Assembly: GCA_044870295.1 (NCBI GenBank)
Contig: JBIOYQ010000152.1
Span: 1-17,230, forward strand
From: AC-52 sp044870295
Lineage (GTDB): Bacteria > Actinomycetota > UBA4738
DNA length: 17,230 nucleotides
Direction: 5' to 3'
Shown: piece after piece, positions 6,194 through 12,920 of the stretch
How positions within the stretch are numbered: the stretch's first letter is position 1
How the letters are laid out: each line of letters begins with the position of its first letter
Position numbers and translations under genes: made by a program
The notes under the pieces: model-generated
Database searches by the model: none
What the model was told of the DNA's origin: nothing
The model's input: only the letters and a program-made list of their open reading frames with translations

Positions 6194-7252
6194 GTGAGCC
6201 GACCGCTGGACCTTCGCTCCGACACCGTCACCCGACCCACGAAGGCCATGCGCGCAGCGATGGCCGACGCGGAGGTCGGCGACGACTGGTACGGGGACGA
6301 CCCCACCGTGAACCGGTTGGAGGAACGGTGCGCGGAGGTCACCGGCAAGGAGGCCGCCGTCTACGTGGCCACCGGCACCGTGGCCAACGAGATCGCGCTG
6401 CACATCCTGTGCCGGGGTGGCCATGTCGTGGTGTGCGAAGCCACGTCGCATGTGCACGGCGTCGAGGCCTCGTCGGCGGCGGCCATGTCGGGGATCGCGT
6501 TCCGAAGCATCGCGGCCGACCGCGGGCAGCTCACGGCGGAGGTCGTGGCGGAGGCCCTGGTCCCTGACCCATACGACGTCGAAGTGGCCGACCTCCTGTC
6601 GCTGGAGAACACGCACCAGGTCGGCGGTGGGACGGTGATGCCCATCGACGAGCTCCGAGCCATCCGGAAGGTGGCGGACGAGGCCGGCGTCCCGGTCTAC
6701 CTCGACGGCGCGCGGATCTTCAACGCCAGCGCGGCGACGGAGACGCCGGTCCAGGAGTTCGCCGCCGAGGCCGAGGCTCTGATGTTCTGCCTGTCGAAGG
6801 GGCTGGGCGCGCCCATCGGGTCGGTGCTGTGCGGTCCCGTCGAGTTCATCCGGGAGGCCCGCCGGGCCAAGGTCCTGTTCGGCGCGGCGTGGCGGCAGGC
6901 CGGGGTGCTGGCCGCGGCGGGGCTGATCGCCCTGGAGGAAGGCCCCGGAAGGCTGGTCGAGGACCACGTGAACGCTCGCCGTCTGGCGGATGGGATCGCC
7001 ATGGTGACACCGGGGGTCCTGAACCCGGGGGCGGTCGAGACCAACATCGTCTTCGCCGACACCAGGGCGATCGGCGTCTCGCCGTGGGACGCCCGCGAGC
7101 AGTTGGGCCAGGCGGGGCTCCTGGTGACGGTGGTGGCCGACAAGGTCCGGATGCTCACGCACCGCGACGTCACGGCGGCCGACGTAGACGACGCGATCGG
7201 GCGGTGGACCACGGTCATCTCTCGGCTTCGCGACGAGCGGAGATCGCCATGA
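6194..7252 (+). CDS. ltaE: Low-specificity L-threonine aldolase family PLP enzyme
   Basis: Fold-type I PLP enzyme, 352 residues, expected to split L-threonine/allo-threonine into glycine and acetaldehyde in the cytosol. It opens with LDLRSDTVTRPTKAM, the hallmark N-terminus of this family. GDDWYGDDPTVNRLEE (29-44), VATGTVANEIAL (58-69), CEATSHVHG (81-89), LENTHQVGGG (137-146), YLDGARIFNA (169-178) and CLSKGLGAPIGSV follow; Lys202 is the predicted Schiff-base lysine. The GTG start leaves the N-terminal motif intact. The gene overlaps the next by 4 nt (ATGA). Related beta-eliminating lyases share these motifs, so substrate preference is inferred. Glycine or acetaldehyde supply could connect to local metabolism, but nothing in the sequence proves that. 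Confidence 0.9.
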   Translation: MSRPLDLRSDTVTRPTKAMRAAMADAEVGDDWYGDDPTVNRLEERCAEVTGKEAAVYVATGTVANEIALHILCRGGHVVVCEATSHVHGVEASSAAAMSGIAFRSIAADRGQLTAEVVAEALVPDPYDVEVADLLSLENTHQVGGGTVMPIDELRAIRKVADEAGVPVYLDGARIFNASAATETPVQEFAAEAEALMFCLSKGLGAPIGSVLCGPVEFIREARRAKVLFGAAWRQAGVLAAAGLIALEEGPGRLVEDHVNARRLADGIAMVTPGVLNPGAVETNIVFADTRAIGVSPWDAREQLGQAGLLVTVVADKVRMLTHRDVTAADVDDAIGRWTTVISRLRDERRSP

Positions 7253-7857
7253 GCACGCCCGCCGAGGTGGCGGCCCGAGTCCCGCCCGGCCAGCGTCTGG
7301 TGAAAGGGTGGCCAGTGCTGCACTACGGTCCGATCCCTCGGTTCGACGAGGCCACGTGGGACTTCCAGGTCTCCGGACTGGTCGAGAACCCCTCAGCGCT
7401 GACGTACGCCGAGCTGAAGGCGTTGGGTCCCACCACGGTCACGGCGGACATGCACTGCGTGACCGGCTGGTCGACGCTCGACAACGCCTGGCAGGGTGTG
7501 CCGTTCCGGATCCTGGCAGAGCGAGCGCGGCCGAAGCCGGATGCGAGGTGGGTGATCACTCACTGCGATCACGGCTACACATCCGACCTCTCACTGCAGG
7601 CCATGTTGGACGACGACGTGCTGGTGGCGTGGGGACACAACGGCGAACCGCTCACGCCCGAGCACGGCTTCCCCCTGAGGCTGGTCGTGCCGAAGCGCTA
7701 CGCGTGGAAGAGCGCCAAGTGGCTCCGCGGCCTGGAGTTCACCGACCGCAACAAGCGCGGCTTCTGGGAGGTCCGGGGCTACCACATCCACGCGGATCCG
7801 TGGCGCGAGGAGCGGTACTCCTACCAGGAAGCCAGGGACTCGGAGAACGAGCCGTAG
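7249..7857 (+). CDS. Sulfite-oxidase-fold molybdopterin oxidoreductase (COG2041-like), cytoplasmic
   Basis: A 202-residue protein of the sulfite oxidase/MsrP (YedY) molybdopterin-binding family. MHCVTGWS at 68-75 contains Cys70, the expected molybdenum ligand. HGYTSDL, PLTPEHGFPLRLVVPKRYAWKSAKW (in parts across 135-158) and GFWEVRGYH with DPWREERY at the end are the characteristic blocks of the short actinobacterial members. There is no Tat or Sec signal and no heme domain, so it differs from periplasmic MsrP and dimeric sulfite oxidases. The electron acceptor and substrate are unknown. The start ATG overlaps the aldolase stop (ATGA), implying translational coupling. The longer in-frame extension upstream is antisense-like, low-complexity sequence inside the aldolase gene and was rejected. 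Confidence 0.88.
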   Translation: MSTPAEVAARVPPGQRLVKGWPVLHYGPIPRFDEATWDFQVSGLVENPSALTYAELKALGPTTVTADMHCVTGWSTLDNAWQGVPFRILAERARPKPDARWVITHCDHGYTSDLSLQAMLDDDVLVAWGHNGEPLTPEHGFPLRLVVPKRYAWKSAKWLRGLEFTDRNKRGFWEVRGYHIHADPWREERYSYQEARDSENEP

Positions 7858-7865
7858 GCGGCTCG
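7848..7865. terminator. Hairpin at convergent gene ends, possible bidirectional terminator
   Basis: CGAGCCG-TAGG-CGGCTCG is a perfect 7-bp stem with a 4-nt loop that contains the TAG stop codon of the molybdoenzyme gene. The convergent endonuclease gene ends 9 nt away. No T-tract is present, so termination is plausible but not certain. Confidence 0.5.
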
Positions 7866-7866
7866 A

Positions 7867-8712
7867 TCAGCCCGCTGCGGCAGCCAAGCGCTTGAGGGTC
7901 GCGATGTTCCGCGCGTGATCCTCCAGGCGCCCGGGCGTCTCGCACAGGATCACGCACCGGCGGACCAACGGCTGGGCCAGGATGGCCCGGAACCCGGCCT
8001 CGCCGATATGTCCCTGACCGATGTGCGTGTGGCTGTCGCGGTGCTCGCCGAGCGGGAACTTCGAGTCGTTGGCGTGAATGAGCCGGAGCCGTCGAGCGAC
8101 ACCTGCCTTTCGGAGCTCGGCGAAGCACGCCTCGACGCCGGCCGGCTGGTCCAGGCGGTAGCCGGTGGCGAACAGGTGACACGTGTCCGCGCAGAGGGCC
8201 AGGCGAGGATGACCGTCCGCGGCGTCGAGCAGCTCACGAAACTGCGGGAACGTCGAGGCCACCGATCCCGCCCCGCCCGCGGTGAGCTCGACGAACACGT
8301 GGCCACGCTCGGCGGCGGGCGCGATCGCCCGGAGTGAACCGGCGGCTGCGTCGACCGCACGGGCCCATTCCGTAGCCGCGCCGCCGGCGCCCGCATGGAC
8401 CACGACACCGTCGGCGCCGATGGTCTCGGACAGGGCGACCGTGGCCTGGGCGAGGGCGACCGACCGGCGCCTGAATCCTTCGTTCGGCGAGGCGATGTTG
8501 ACCATGTACGGCGCATGCAGCACGAGCGGGCCCAGGCCCTCGGCCCTCCATCGGGCCCCGAACTCCCTGGCGATCTCGGCCTTCACCGACGGCGGCGCCC
8601 ACGAGCGGGGGCTGGATCCCCAGATCTGGGCGGCGTCCGCGCCGCAGGCCTTAGCGGAGTCGATCGCCCCCATCAGGCCGCCCCGGGTGGGGACGTGCGC
8701 GCCGATCCACAC
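7867..8712 (-). CDS. nfo: Endonuclease IV (apurinic/apyrimidinic endonuclease)
   Basis: Zinc-dependent AP endonuclease of base-excision repair, 281 residues, matching the usual 280-285. The TIM-barrel motifs appear in order: GAHVPTRGG (start), HAPYMVNIASP, VVHAG, ELTAGG, CADTCHLFATGY, IHANDSKFPLGEHRDSH, HIGQGHIG and CETPG. All nine metal ligands known from E. coli Nfo have counterparts (His, His, Glu, Asp, His, His, Asp, His, Glu). One signature position differs: the common DRH is DSH here, with both ligands kept. The GTG start precedes the conserved IGAHV strand directly and lies 9 nt after the kinase stop, so it is probably co-transcribed and translationally coupled with the kinase gene. 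Confidence 0.92.
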   Translation of the reverse strand: MWIGAHVPTRGGLMGAIDSAKACGADAAQIWGSSPRSWAPPSVKAEIAREFGARWRAEGLGPLVLHAPYMVNIASPNEGFRRRSVALAQATVALSETIGADGVVVHAGAGGAATEWARAVDAAAGSLRAIAPAAERGHVFVELTAGGAGSVASTFPQFRELLDAADGHPRLALCADTCHLFATGYRLDQPAGVEACFAELRKAGVARRLRLIHANDSKFPLGEHRDSHTHIGQGHIGEAGFRAILAQPLVRRCVILCETPGRLEDHARNIATLKRLAAAAG

Positions 8713-8721
8713 GGGTCGTGG

Positions 8722-10560
8722 CTACGGCTGGGTGACGTAGATGATGACCGTCTGACCCTGCTGGACGGTGGTGCCGGCGGACGGATCCTGGAAGACCACC
8801 GTGTCGGGCGGATCGCTACTGGGCAAAACCTGGACCTCGACGATCAGCCCCTTCGACTCGAGGAGCTGCTTGGCGTCAGCCGTGTGCATGCCGACCACGT
8901 CGGGCATGGCGAAGGTCTTCGGGCCCTTCGATACGAACATCGTGACCGTCTCGCCCTTGGGGAGCATCGTGCCCGCCGGCGGGTTCGTCTCGATGACCAG
9001 GCCCCTGGCCACGTCGTTGGAATACTGCTCCTTCGTCCTGACGGTGAACCCGGCCGATTCGAGCGTTTGCTTCGCGTCCGCCTCGGCCTGCCCGGTGACG
9101 TTGGGGATCTCCACTGGCTGAGGGCCCTTGCTGACCACGATCGTGACGCTCGCGCCCTGCTCCAGCTTGGTCGCCCCCTCGGGATTCTGCGACACCACGT
9201 CGCCCTGCTGCACCGTGTCGTCGAAGGACCTTCGCACGGTCACCTGGAAGCCGGCGTCCTTGAGGACCTGTTTCGCCTCGGCTTCCGATCGGTCCGTCAC
9301 ATCGGGGACCTTGATCAGGCGCGGCCCGAGCGATGGGATCAGCACCACCGCGTCCCCCTTGCGGATCTTCGCTCCGGGTGGGGGATCGGTGGTGAGGATC
9401 GATCCCGCCGGCACCGACGTCGAGTTCTGCCCGTCGCCGATCCTGACGACGAGACCCGCCGACCGCAGCTGCGTCTCCGCCTGTCGTTCGGTCAGGCCCA
9501 CCACCTGGGGCACCGTCGTGTAGTGGGGGATCACATACGTCCACGTCGCCCAGCCGCCCGCGCCCAGTGCCAGCACCAGCAGGAGGACCCACAAGGCGGT
9601 GCGCAGCCTCTTGGCCCAGCGCGACCGCGGTGAGACGGACCGGGGGATCGTGACCGTGGCCGCCCGGTCAGCCGTCACCCGTTCCACGGCCGGGATCTGC
9701 GCGGCCAGCTTCCGCACCGGCTCGGCCGGGGGCAGCCCGGGCGCGACGCGAAGGAGGTGCTCGCGCAGGCTGCGGGCGGAGGCCGGGCGCCGCTCTCGGT
9801 CCTTCTCGGTGGCCATGAGCACGGGGCCGTCCAGCGCGACCGGGAGCGAGGGGAGCACGGTCGAAGGGGCGGGGACGCGGTTGGTGAGGTGCTGGTACGC
9901 GATGCCGAGCGAGGTCTCGCCGGAGAACGGAGCCCGGCCAGTGAGGAGCTCGAACATGACCACGCCCAGCGAGTACAGGTCGGTGCGTGGGTCGGCCGCC
10001 TCGCCCTGGATCTGTTCGGGAGCCAGGTACTGCACCGTGCCGGTGACCGAGCCCTCGACCTGGCTCACGTAGGAGTCGGCGTACGCCCGGGCCAGGCCGA
10101 AGTCCGCCACCTTCACGGTCCCGTCCCGGGCGATCAGGATGTTCTCCGGCTTCACATCCCGATGGACGATGCCGTGGCCGTGGGCGTGATCGAGTGCGGC
10201 CAGCACCTGGAGGCACACCTCGACCACCTGGGCAGGTTCGAGGCGCTCGTACTCCGCCAGGAGCGTCCGGAGGTTCACACCGTGGACGAACTCCATGATC
10301 ATGAAATAGGTGCCGTCGGTGGTGCCCCAGTCGTACACACCGACCACGTTGGGGTGGTTCAGGATGGCGGCCGCGCGAGCCTCCCGGCGGAACCGCTCGA
10401 CGAAGCCGCGGTCGCCGGCCAAGTTCTGATGCAGCACCTTGAGCGCGACGTCGCGCGCCAGCACTGCGTCATGGGCTCGATAGACCTCTCCCATGCCGCC
10501 GGAAGCGACTCGGGTGATGACCTGGTAGCGGCCCTCGATGGTCGATTCGATGACTGACAA
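8722..10560 (-). CDS. pknB: Membrane Ser/Thr protein kinase with four extracellular PASTA repeats (PknB/StkP type)
   Basis: A 612-residue receptor-type kinase. The cytoplasmic catalytic domain spans about 11-272: glycine loop VASGGMGEVY, VALKVL with Lys41, IVHRDVKPENIL with catalytic Asp135, VADFGLA with Asp153, the activation-loop threonines in SVTGTVQYLAPE, and the APE motif. A linker is followed by one transmembrane helix at about 322-345. Four PASTA domains of roughly 65 residues then run to the end (about 348-413, 416-480, 482-547 and 549-612), each opening with a V/I/M-P-x-V motif. PASTA domains bind muropeptide or lipid II, so the kinase couples wall state to phosphorylation of division and wall-synthesis proteins. 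The start is TTG at the expected N-terminus; no good ribosome binding site was seen. No PstP phosphatase, FtsW or penicillin-binding protein gene, its usual neighbours, is adjacent. Confidence 0.94.
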   Translation of the reverse strand: MSVIESTIEGRYQVITRVASGGMGEVYRAHDAVLARDVALKVLHQNLAGDRGFVERFRREARAAAILNHPNVVGVYDWGTTDGTYFMIMEFVHGVNLRTLLAEYERLEPAQVVEVCLQVLAALDHAHGHGIVHRDVKPENILIARDGTVKVADFGLARAYADSYVSQVEGSVTGTVQYLAPEQIQGEAADPRTDLYSLGVVMFELLTGRAPFSGETSLGIAYQHLTNRVPAPSTVLPSLPVALDGPVLMATEKDRERRPASARSLREHLLRVAPGLPPAEPVRKLAAQIPAVERVTADRAATVTIPRSVSPRSRWAKRLRTALWVLLLVLALGAGGWATWTYVIPHYTTVPQVVGLTERQAETQLRSAGLVVRIGDGQNSTSVPAGSILTTDPPPGAKIRKGDAVVLIPSLGPRLIKVPDVTDRSEAEAKQVLKDAGFQVTVRRSFDDTVQQGDVVSQNPEGATKLEQGASVTIVVSKGPQPVEIPNVTGQAEADAKQTLESAGFTVRTKEQYSNDVARGLVIETNPPAGTMLPKGETVTMFVSKGPKTFAMPDVVGMHTADAKQLLESKGLIVEVQVLPSSDPPDTVVFQDPSAGTTVQQGQTVIIYVTQP

Positions 10561-10604
10561 GGCTCGTATGTCCCGCCTGGACTGGGCGATGGCGGCCTCG
10601 CCCC

Positions 10605-10610
10605 ATTGTA
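10605..10610 (-). promoter_or_regulatory. Possible -10 box for the PASTA kinase-endonuclease IV operon (TACAAT)
   Basis: TACAAT on the minus strand lies in the 85-nt gap between the MFS gene and the kinase gene, giving a predicted leader of about 38 nt before the TTG start. The -35 region is GC-rich and does not resemble TTGACA. A short inverted repeat (CTCCT/AGGAG, 10620-10640) just upstream could end the MFS transcript. Confidence 0.35.
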
Positions 10611-10645
10611 GGGCCCGGTCTCCTCGCCGGACGGTAGGAGCCGAG

Positions 10646-11839
10646 CTAGCCGGCAGCGAGCAGCTGTGGGCTCTGGGCGCGATGGCGGCGCAGCAGCGGG
10701 ACGATGAGAAGGCCGGCCGCCACGGTGCCGGCCGCCGCCACGGCGTAGCAGACCCTGGGCCCGAACGCCCCGATCAGGAGTCCCGCGACAGGGAAGGAGA
10801 TAGCCAGGCCGACCAGGAAGACGGCCTCCAGGGCACCGAGCACGCGACTGCGGACCTCGTCGGGCGAGCGCATCTGATACACGAGCTCGAACGCCACGTC
10901 GACCAATCCATCAGACGCGCCGGCGATCACCATCGCGGCGAGGACGAGCCCGAACAGCGGCGAGATGGCTCCGGTGGCGAAGCCGGTCGCGGTGACCATG
11001 CAGCCGTACACGATCACCGGCCACCGGTTTCGGTCGGTGATCCATCGCCCCGACAAGGACCCGAACAGTGCGCCGGTTCCCCAGCACGTCGACAGCAGGC
11101 CGTAGCCGAACGCGCCGGCGCCGAACGACGCGGCCAGCGGCAGCTCGGCCACCAGCACGCTGCCCACCGTCGTGGCGAACACGGCGGCGGCTGCCGTCAT
11201 CCGCCGGAGGACCGGGTCGGCCCTGATGAACCGGAACCCCGCGCGCAGCCCGTGGTGGGCCGAGGCGGCGGGCCGATCGGCGGAAAAGCGTCCCCGGGCC
11301 GAGGCCACCAGGAGCGCGGAGGCGACGAACGAAACGGCGTTTCCCGCGAAGACGACCGTGGCTCCGAACGCACCGACCAGGGCCCCGCCGAGCGCCGGCC
11401 CCACCAGGTAGCCCATGTTCGACCCGAGGGCGACCGTGCTGTTCGCCCACGCCAGGTCGTCGACCGGAACCAGGTTGGGCACCGCCCCGCTGGCGGCGGG
11501 GAAGAAGGGCGTCTCCACGACGGACGCGATGAAGGCCATGGCCAGCAAGGCTCCCGGATCGCTCAGGAACGCCATGGCGGCGAAGCTCGCCGCTCCGGCC
11601 AGGTCCGACACGATCATCACGTGACGGCGGTCGAAGCGGTCGCCGAGGAAGCTGCCCACCGGGGACAACACGCCGCGTGTCCCCAGTGTCAGCAGCAGCG
11701 CGGCGGCCGCCCACTGGGGCGACCCGGTCCGCCGGTACACGACGAACACCAGCGCGGTGAACGCGGCTGAGCTGCCGGCGAGCGAGATGAGGCGCGCGGC
11801 GGCGACGCGACGAGCGGCAGAACGCGATGGAATGAACAT
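10646..11839 (-). CDS. Major facilitator superfamily transporter, efflux type
   Basis: A 397-residue polytopic inner-membrane protein with roughly ten to twelve hydrophobic segments. MFS motif A appears as GDRFDRRH (residues 66-73) in the loop after the second helix. Overall layout resembles the MFS_3/EntS-like proteins that use the proton gradient to export small molecules or siderophores; the substrate cannot be told from sequence. The ATG at 11839 has GGAG 8 nt upstream. The upstream leader holds a five-codon ORF behind its own -10 box and a hairpin (11858-11876), features often seen where drug efflux is controlled by attenuation. It may be co-transcribed with the kinase gene 85 nt downstream, though a promoter candidate lies between. 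Confidence 0.88.
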   Translation of the reverse strand: MFIPSRSAARRVAAARLISLAGSSAAFTALVFVVYRRTGSPQWAAAALLLTLGTRGVLSPVGSFLGDRFDRRHVMIVSDLAGAASFAAMAFLSDPGALLAMAFIASVVETPFFPAASGAVPNLVPVDDLAWANSTVALGSNMGYLVGPALGGALVGAFGATVVFAGNAVSFVASALLVASARGRFSADRPAASAHHGLRAGFRFIRADPVLRRMTAAAAVFATTVGSVLVAELPLAASFGAGAFGYGLLSTCWGTGALFGSLSGRWITDRNRWPVIVYGCMVTATGFATGAISPLFGLVLAAMVIAGASDGLVDVAFELVYQMRSPDEVRSRVLGALEAVFLVGLAISFPVAGLLIGAFGPRVCYAVAAAGTVAAGLLIVPLLRRHRAQSPQLLAAG

Positions 11840-11857
11840 GGCGCAGGCTCCGATGAG

Positions 11858-11876
11858 ACGACGAAGGAAGCGTCGT
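11858..11876 (-). other. Small hairpin in the MFS gene leader
   Basis: ACGACG and CGTCGT form a perfect 6-bp stem around a 7-nt loop, lying between the five-codon leader ORF and the ribosome binding site of the MFS gene. It ends 7 nt before the GGAG motif and could take part in switching between structures, but no alternative partner was worked out. Confidence 0.3.
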
Positions 11877-11914
11877 GGCAGCCGCTCGGGTGGAGGCCGG
11901 CGGCCGGGAGGGAC

Positions 11915-11932
11915 CTAACGGAACAGCGCCAT
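11915..11932 (-). CDS. Putative five-residue leaderless leader peptide (MALFR) upstream of the MFS gene
   Basis: ATG GCG CTG TTC CGT TAG starts exactly 6 nt after a TACACT box on the minus strand, so the transcript would begin at this ATG. It sits 75 nt upstream of the MFS start. The peptide is too short to be judged by composition; the support is only its placement relative to the -10 box and the downstream hairpin. Confidence 0.35.
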   Translation of the reverse strand: MALFR

Positions 11933-11938
11933 GCGAGC

Positions 11939-11944
11939 AGTGTA
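11939..11944 (-). promoter_or_regulatory. -10 box for the MFS transcript (TACACT)
   Basis: TACACT on the minus strand, with TTCGGG 17 nt upstream as a weak -35 candidate. It is back-to-back with the thiamine-operon -10 at 11977-11982, so the two divergent promoters overlap within about 45 nt. Confidence 0.45.
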
Positions 11945-11976
11945 GCCCTTCCCGGATCTCGCCCGAAGCTCGCTCG

Positions 11977-11982
11977 TATAAT
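11977..11982 (+). promoter_or_regulatory. -10 box of the thiamine operon (perfect TATAAT)
   Basis: A consensus TATAAT lies just upstream of the TPP aptamer. The expected transcription start is at about 11989-11990, directly before the aptamer. No good -35 hexamer is seen at 16-18 nt spacing. Confidence 0.65.
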
Positions 11983-11989
11983 CGAGGCG

Positions 11990-12064
11990 ATGACCGGGGA
12001 GCTCGGGGCAACCGGGCTGAGAGGCTGGCTGGGCGAACCGCCGCCGGCGACCCGCGGAACCTGA
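11990..12064 (+). CDS. Putative 24-codon leaderless ORF running through the TPP aptamer
   Basis: An ATG begins 7 nt after the TATAAT box, at the predicted first transcribed base. The frame stays open for 24 codons (MTGELGATGLRGWLGEPPPA then TRGT) and stops at a TGA lying inside the aptamer's conserved CCTGAT block (12060-12065). Codons CTG AGA coincide with the conserved CTGAGA motif. The amino-acid sequence is dictated by the RNA structure, so coding constraint cannot be inferred; only the start position relative to the promoter is notable. It may be chance. Confidence 0.25.
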   Translation: MTGELGATGLRGWLGEPPPATRGT

Positions 12065-12089
12065 TCCGGATAACGCCGGCGAAGGGAGT
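11993..12089 (+). promoter_or_regulatory. TPP riboswitch (THI element)
   Basis: Conserved TPP-aptamer blocks appear in order: a GGGG-rich 5' arm (11996-12008), CTGAGA (12017-12022), a variable GC-rich arm, then ACCTGAT (12059-12065), GGATAA (12068-12073) and GCCGGCGAAGGGA closing the 3' side (12075-12087). The element sits between a TATAAT box and a thiG-thiH-thiS-thiE operon. It is expected to lower thiazole-pathway expression when thiamine pyrophosphate is high. Confidence 0.93.
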
Positions 12090-12116
12090 GAGATCCACAT
12101 CGGTGTCACTGACCCT
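12083..12116 (+). promoter_or_regulatory. Candidate riboswitch expression-platform hairpin over the thiG initiation region
   Basis: AGGGAGTGA (12083-12091) can pair with TCACT...CCCT (12106-12110 and 12113-12116, with a 2-nt GA bulge), leaving a 14-nt loop. The 5' arm contains the only Shine-Dalgarno-like sequence before thiG and shares bases with the aptamer's conserved 3' end, so the two folds are mutually exclusive. This suggests control of translation initiation. Which fold TPP favours was not derived. Confidence 0.4.
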
Positions 12117-12920
12117 CTGACGATCGCGGGGCGCACGTTCACCTCGCGTCTCATCGTGGGAACGGGAAAGTTCGGGTCCTACGAGGTGATGCGGCGCGCC
12201 ATCGAGGCGTCGGGCCCCGAGATGGTCACCGTGGCGCTGCGCCGGGTGGACCTCGATGCCACCGGTGGCCCGGACATCCTCGAGTTCATCGACCAGGATC
12301 GGTACCTGCTCCTTCCGAACACCAGCGGGGCCGTCGACGCAGCCGAGGCCGTGCGACTGGCCCGGCTGGCCCGGGCCGCAGGGCTGCCGTCCTGGATCAA
12401 GCTCGAGGTGACACCGGAGCCCAGATACCTCCTCCCGGATGCCGTGGAGACCCTGCGGGCCGCCGAGATGTTGGTCGGGGACGGGTTCACGGTGCTGCCC
12501 TACATCAACGCCGACCCCGTCCTGGCCAAGCGGCTGGAGGAGGTCGGCTGCGCCACTGTGATGCCGCTGGGCTCGTGGATCGGATCGAATCAGGGCGTGC
12601 GGACCCGCGACGCCATCCAGGTCATCGTGGAGCAGGCCACCGTTCCCGTGGTGGTCGACGCGGGCCTGGGCGCTCCTTCACATGCCTCCGAAGCCATGGA
12701 GCTCGGTGCCGACGCCGTCCTGGTCAACACGGCCATCGCCGTGGCCGGCGACCCCGTGGGCATGGCCACCGCCTTCCGGCTCGCCGTCGAGGCGGGACGG
12801 GGAGCCCGGCTGGCCGGCCTGGGCCGCGAAGTCGCCGAGGCGGAAGCCTCCAGTCCGCTGACCGGCTTCCTCGACGGCCTGCGGACGTCGCCGGAAGATG
12901 TGGAAGCCGCTTCGTCATGA
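12099..12920 (+). CDS. thiG: Thiazole synthase ThiG; start codon unresolved
   Basis: Forms the thiazole phosphate ring of thiamine from deoxyxylulose-5-phosphate, dehydroglycine and ThiS-thiocarboxylate. The frame encodes the TIM-barrel protein: LTIAGRTFTSRLIVGTGKF, VTVALRRVDL, LLPNTSGA, WIKLEV with the lysine that forms the imine with the sugar phosphate, LPYINADPVLAKRLEE, MPLGSWIGSNQG, VVDAGLGAPSHASEAMELGADAVLVNTAIA, and a normal C-terminus. The first canonical start in frame is GTG at 12156, which would cut off the conserved first strand. Homology requires translation from about 12099-12117, where the in-frame codons are ATC (12099), GTC (12105) and CTG (12117). The interval given begins at ATC, which has GGGAG 10 nt upstream; CTG is the main alternative. 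The stop overlaps thiH by ATGA. Confidence 0.88.
   Translation: MGVTDPLTIAGRTFTSRLIVGTGKFGSYEVMRRAIEASGPEMVTVALRRVDLDATGGPDILEFIDQDRYLLLPNTSGAVDAAEAVRLARLARAAGLPSWIKLEVTPEPRYLLPDAVETLRAAEMLVGDGFTVLPYINADPVLAKRLEEVGCATVMPLGSWIGSNQGVRTRDAIQVIVEQATVPVVVDAGLGAPSHASEAMELGADAVLVNTAIAVAGDPVGMATAFRLAVEAGRGARLAGLGREVAEAEASSPLTGFLDGLRTSPEDVEAASS

Noticed and set aside
6829..7248. N-terminal extension of the molybdoenzyme frame
   Set aside because: Overlaps the aldolase gene entirely; Gly/Arg-rich shadow sequence, while ATG 7249 gives the family's normal start and an ATGA overlap.
8895..9517. Possible tandem DNA repeat
   Set aside because: The periodicity comes from the four diverged PASTA domains of the kinase and not from a nucleotide repeat or CRISPR array.
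10538..11770. 410-codon plus-strand open frame
   Set aside because: Antisense to the MFS gene; low-complexity Gly/Arg/Glu-rich translation with no domain.
10911..12098. 395-codon minus-strand open frame
   Set aside because: Alternate-frame shadow of the MFS gene extended through the riboswitch region; Arg-rich without motifs.
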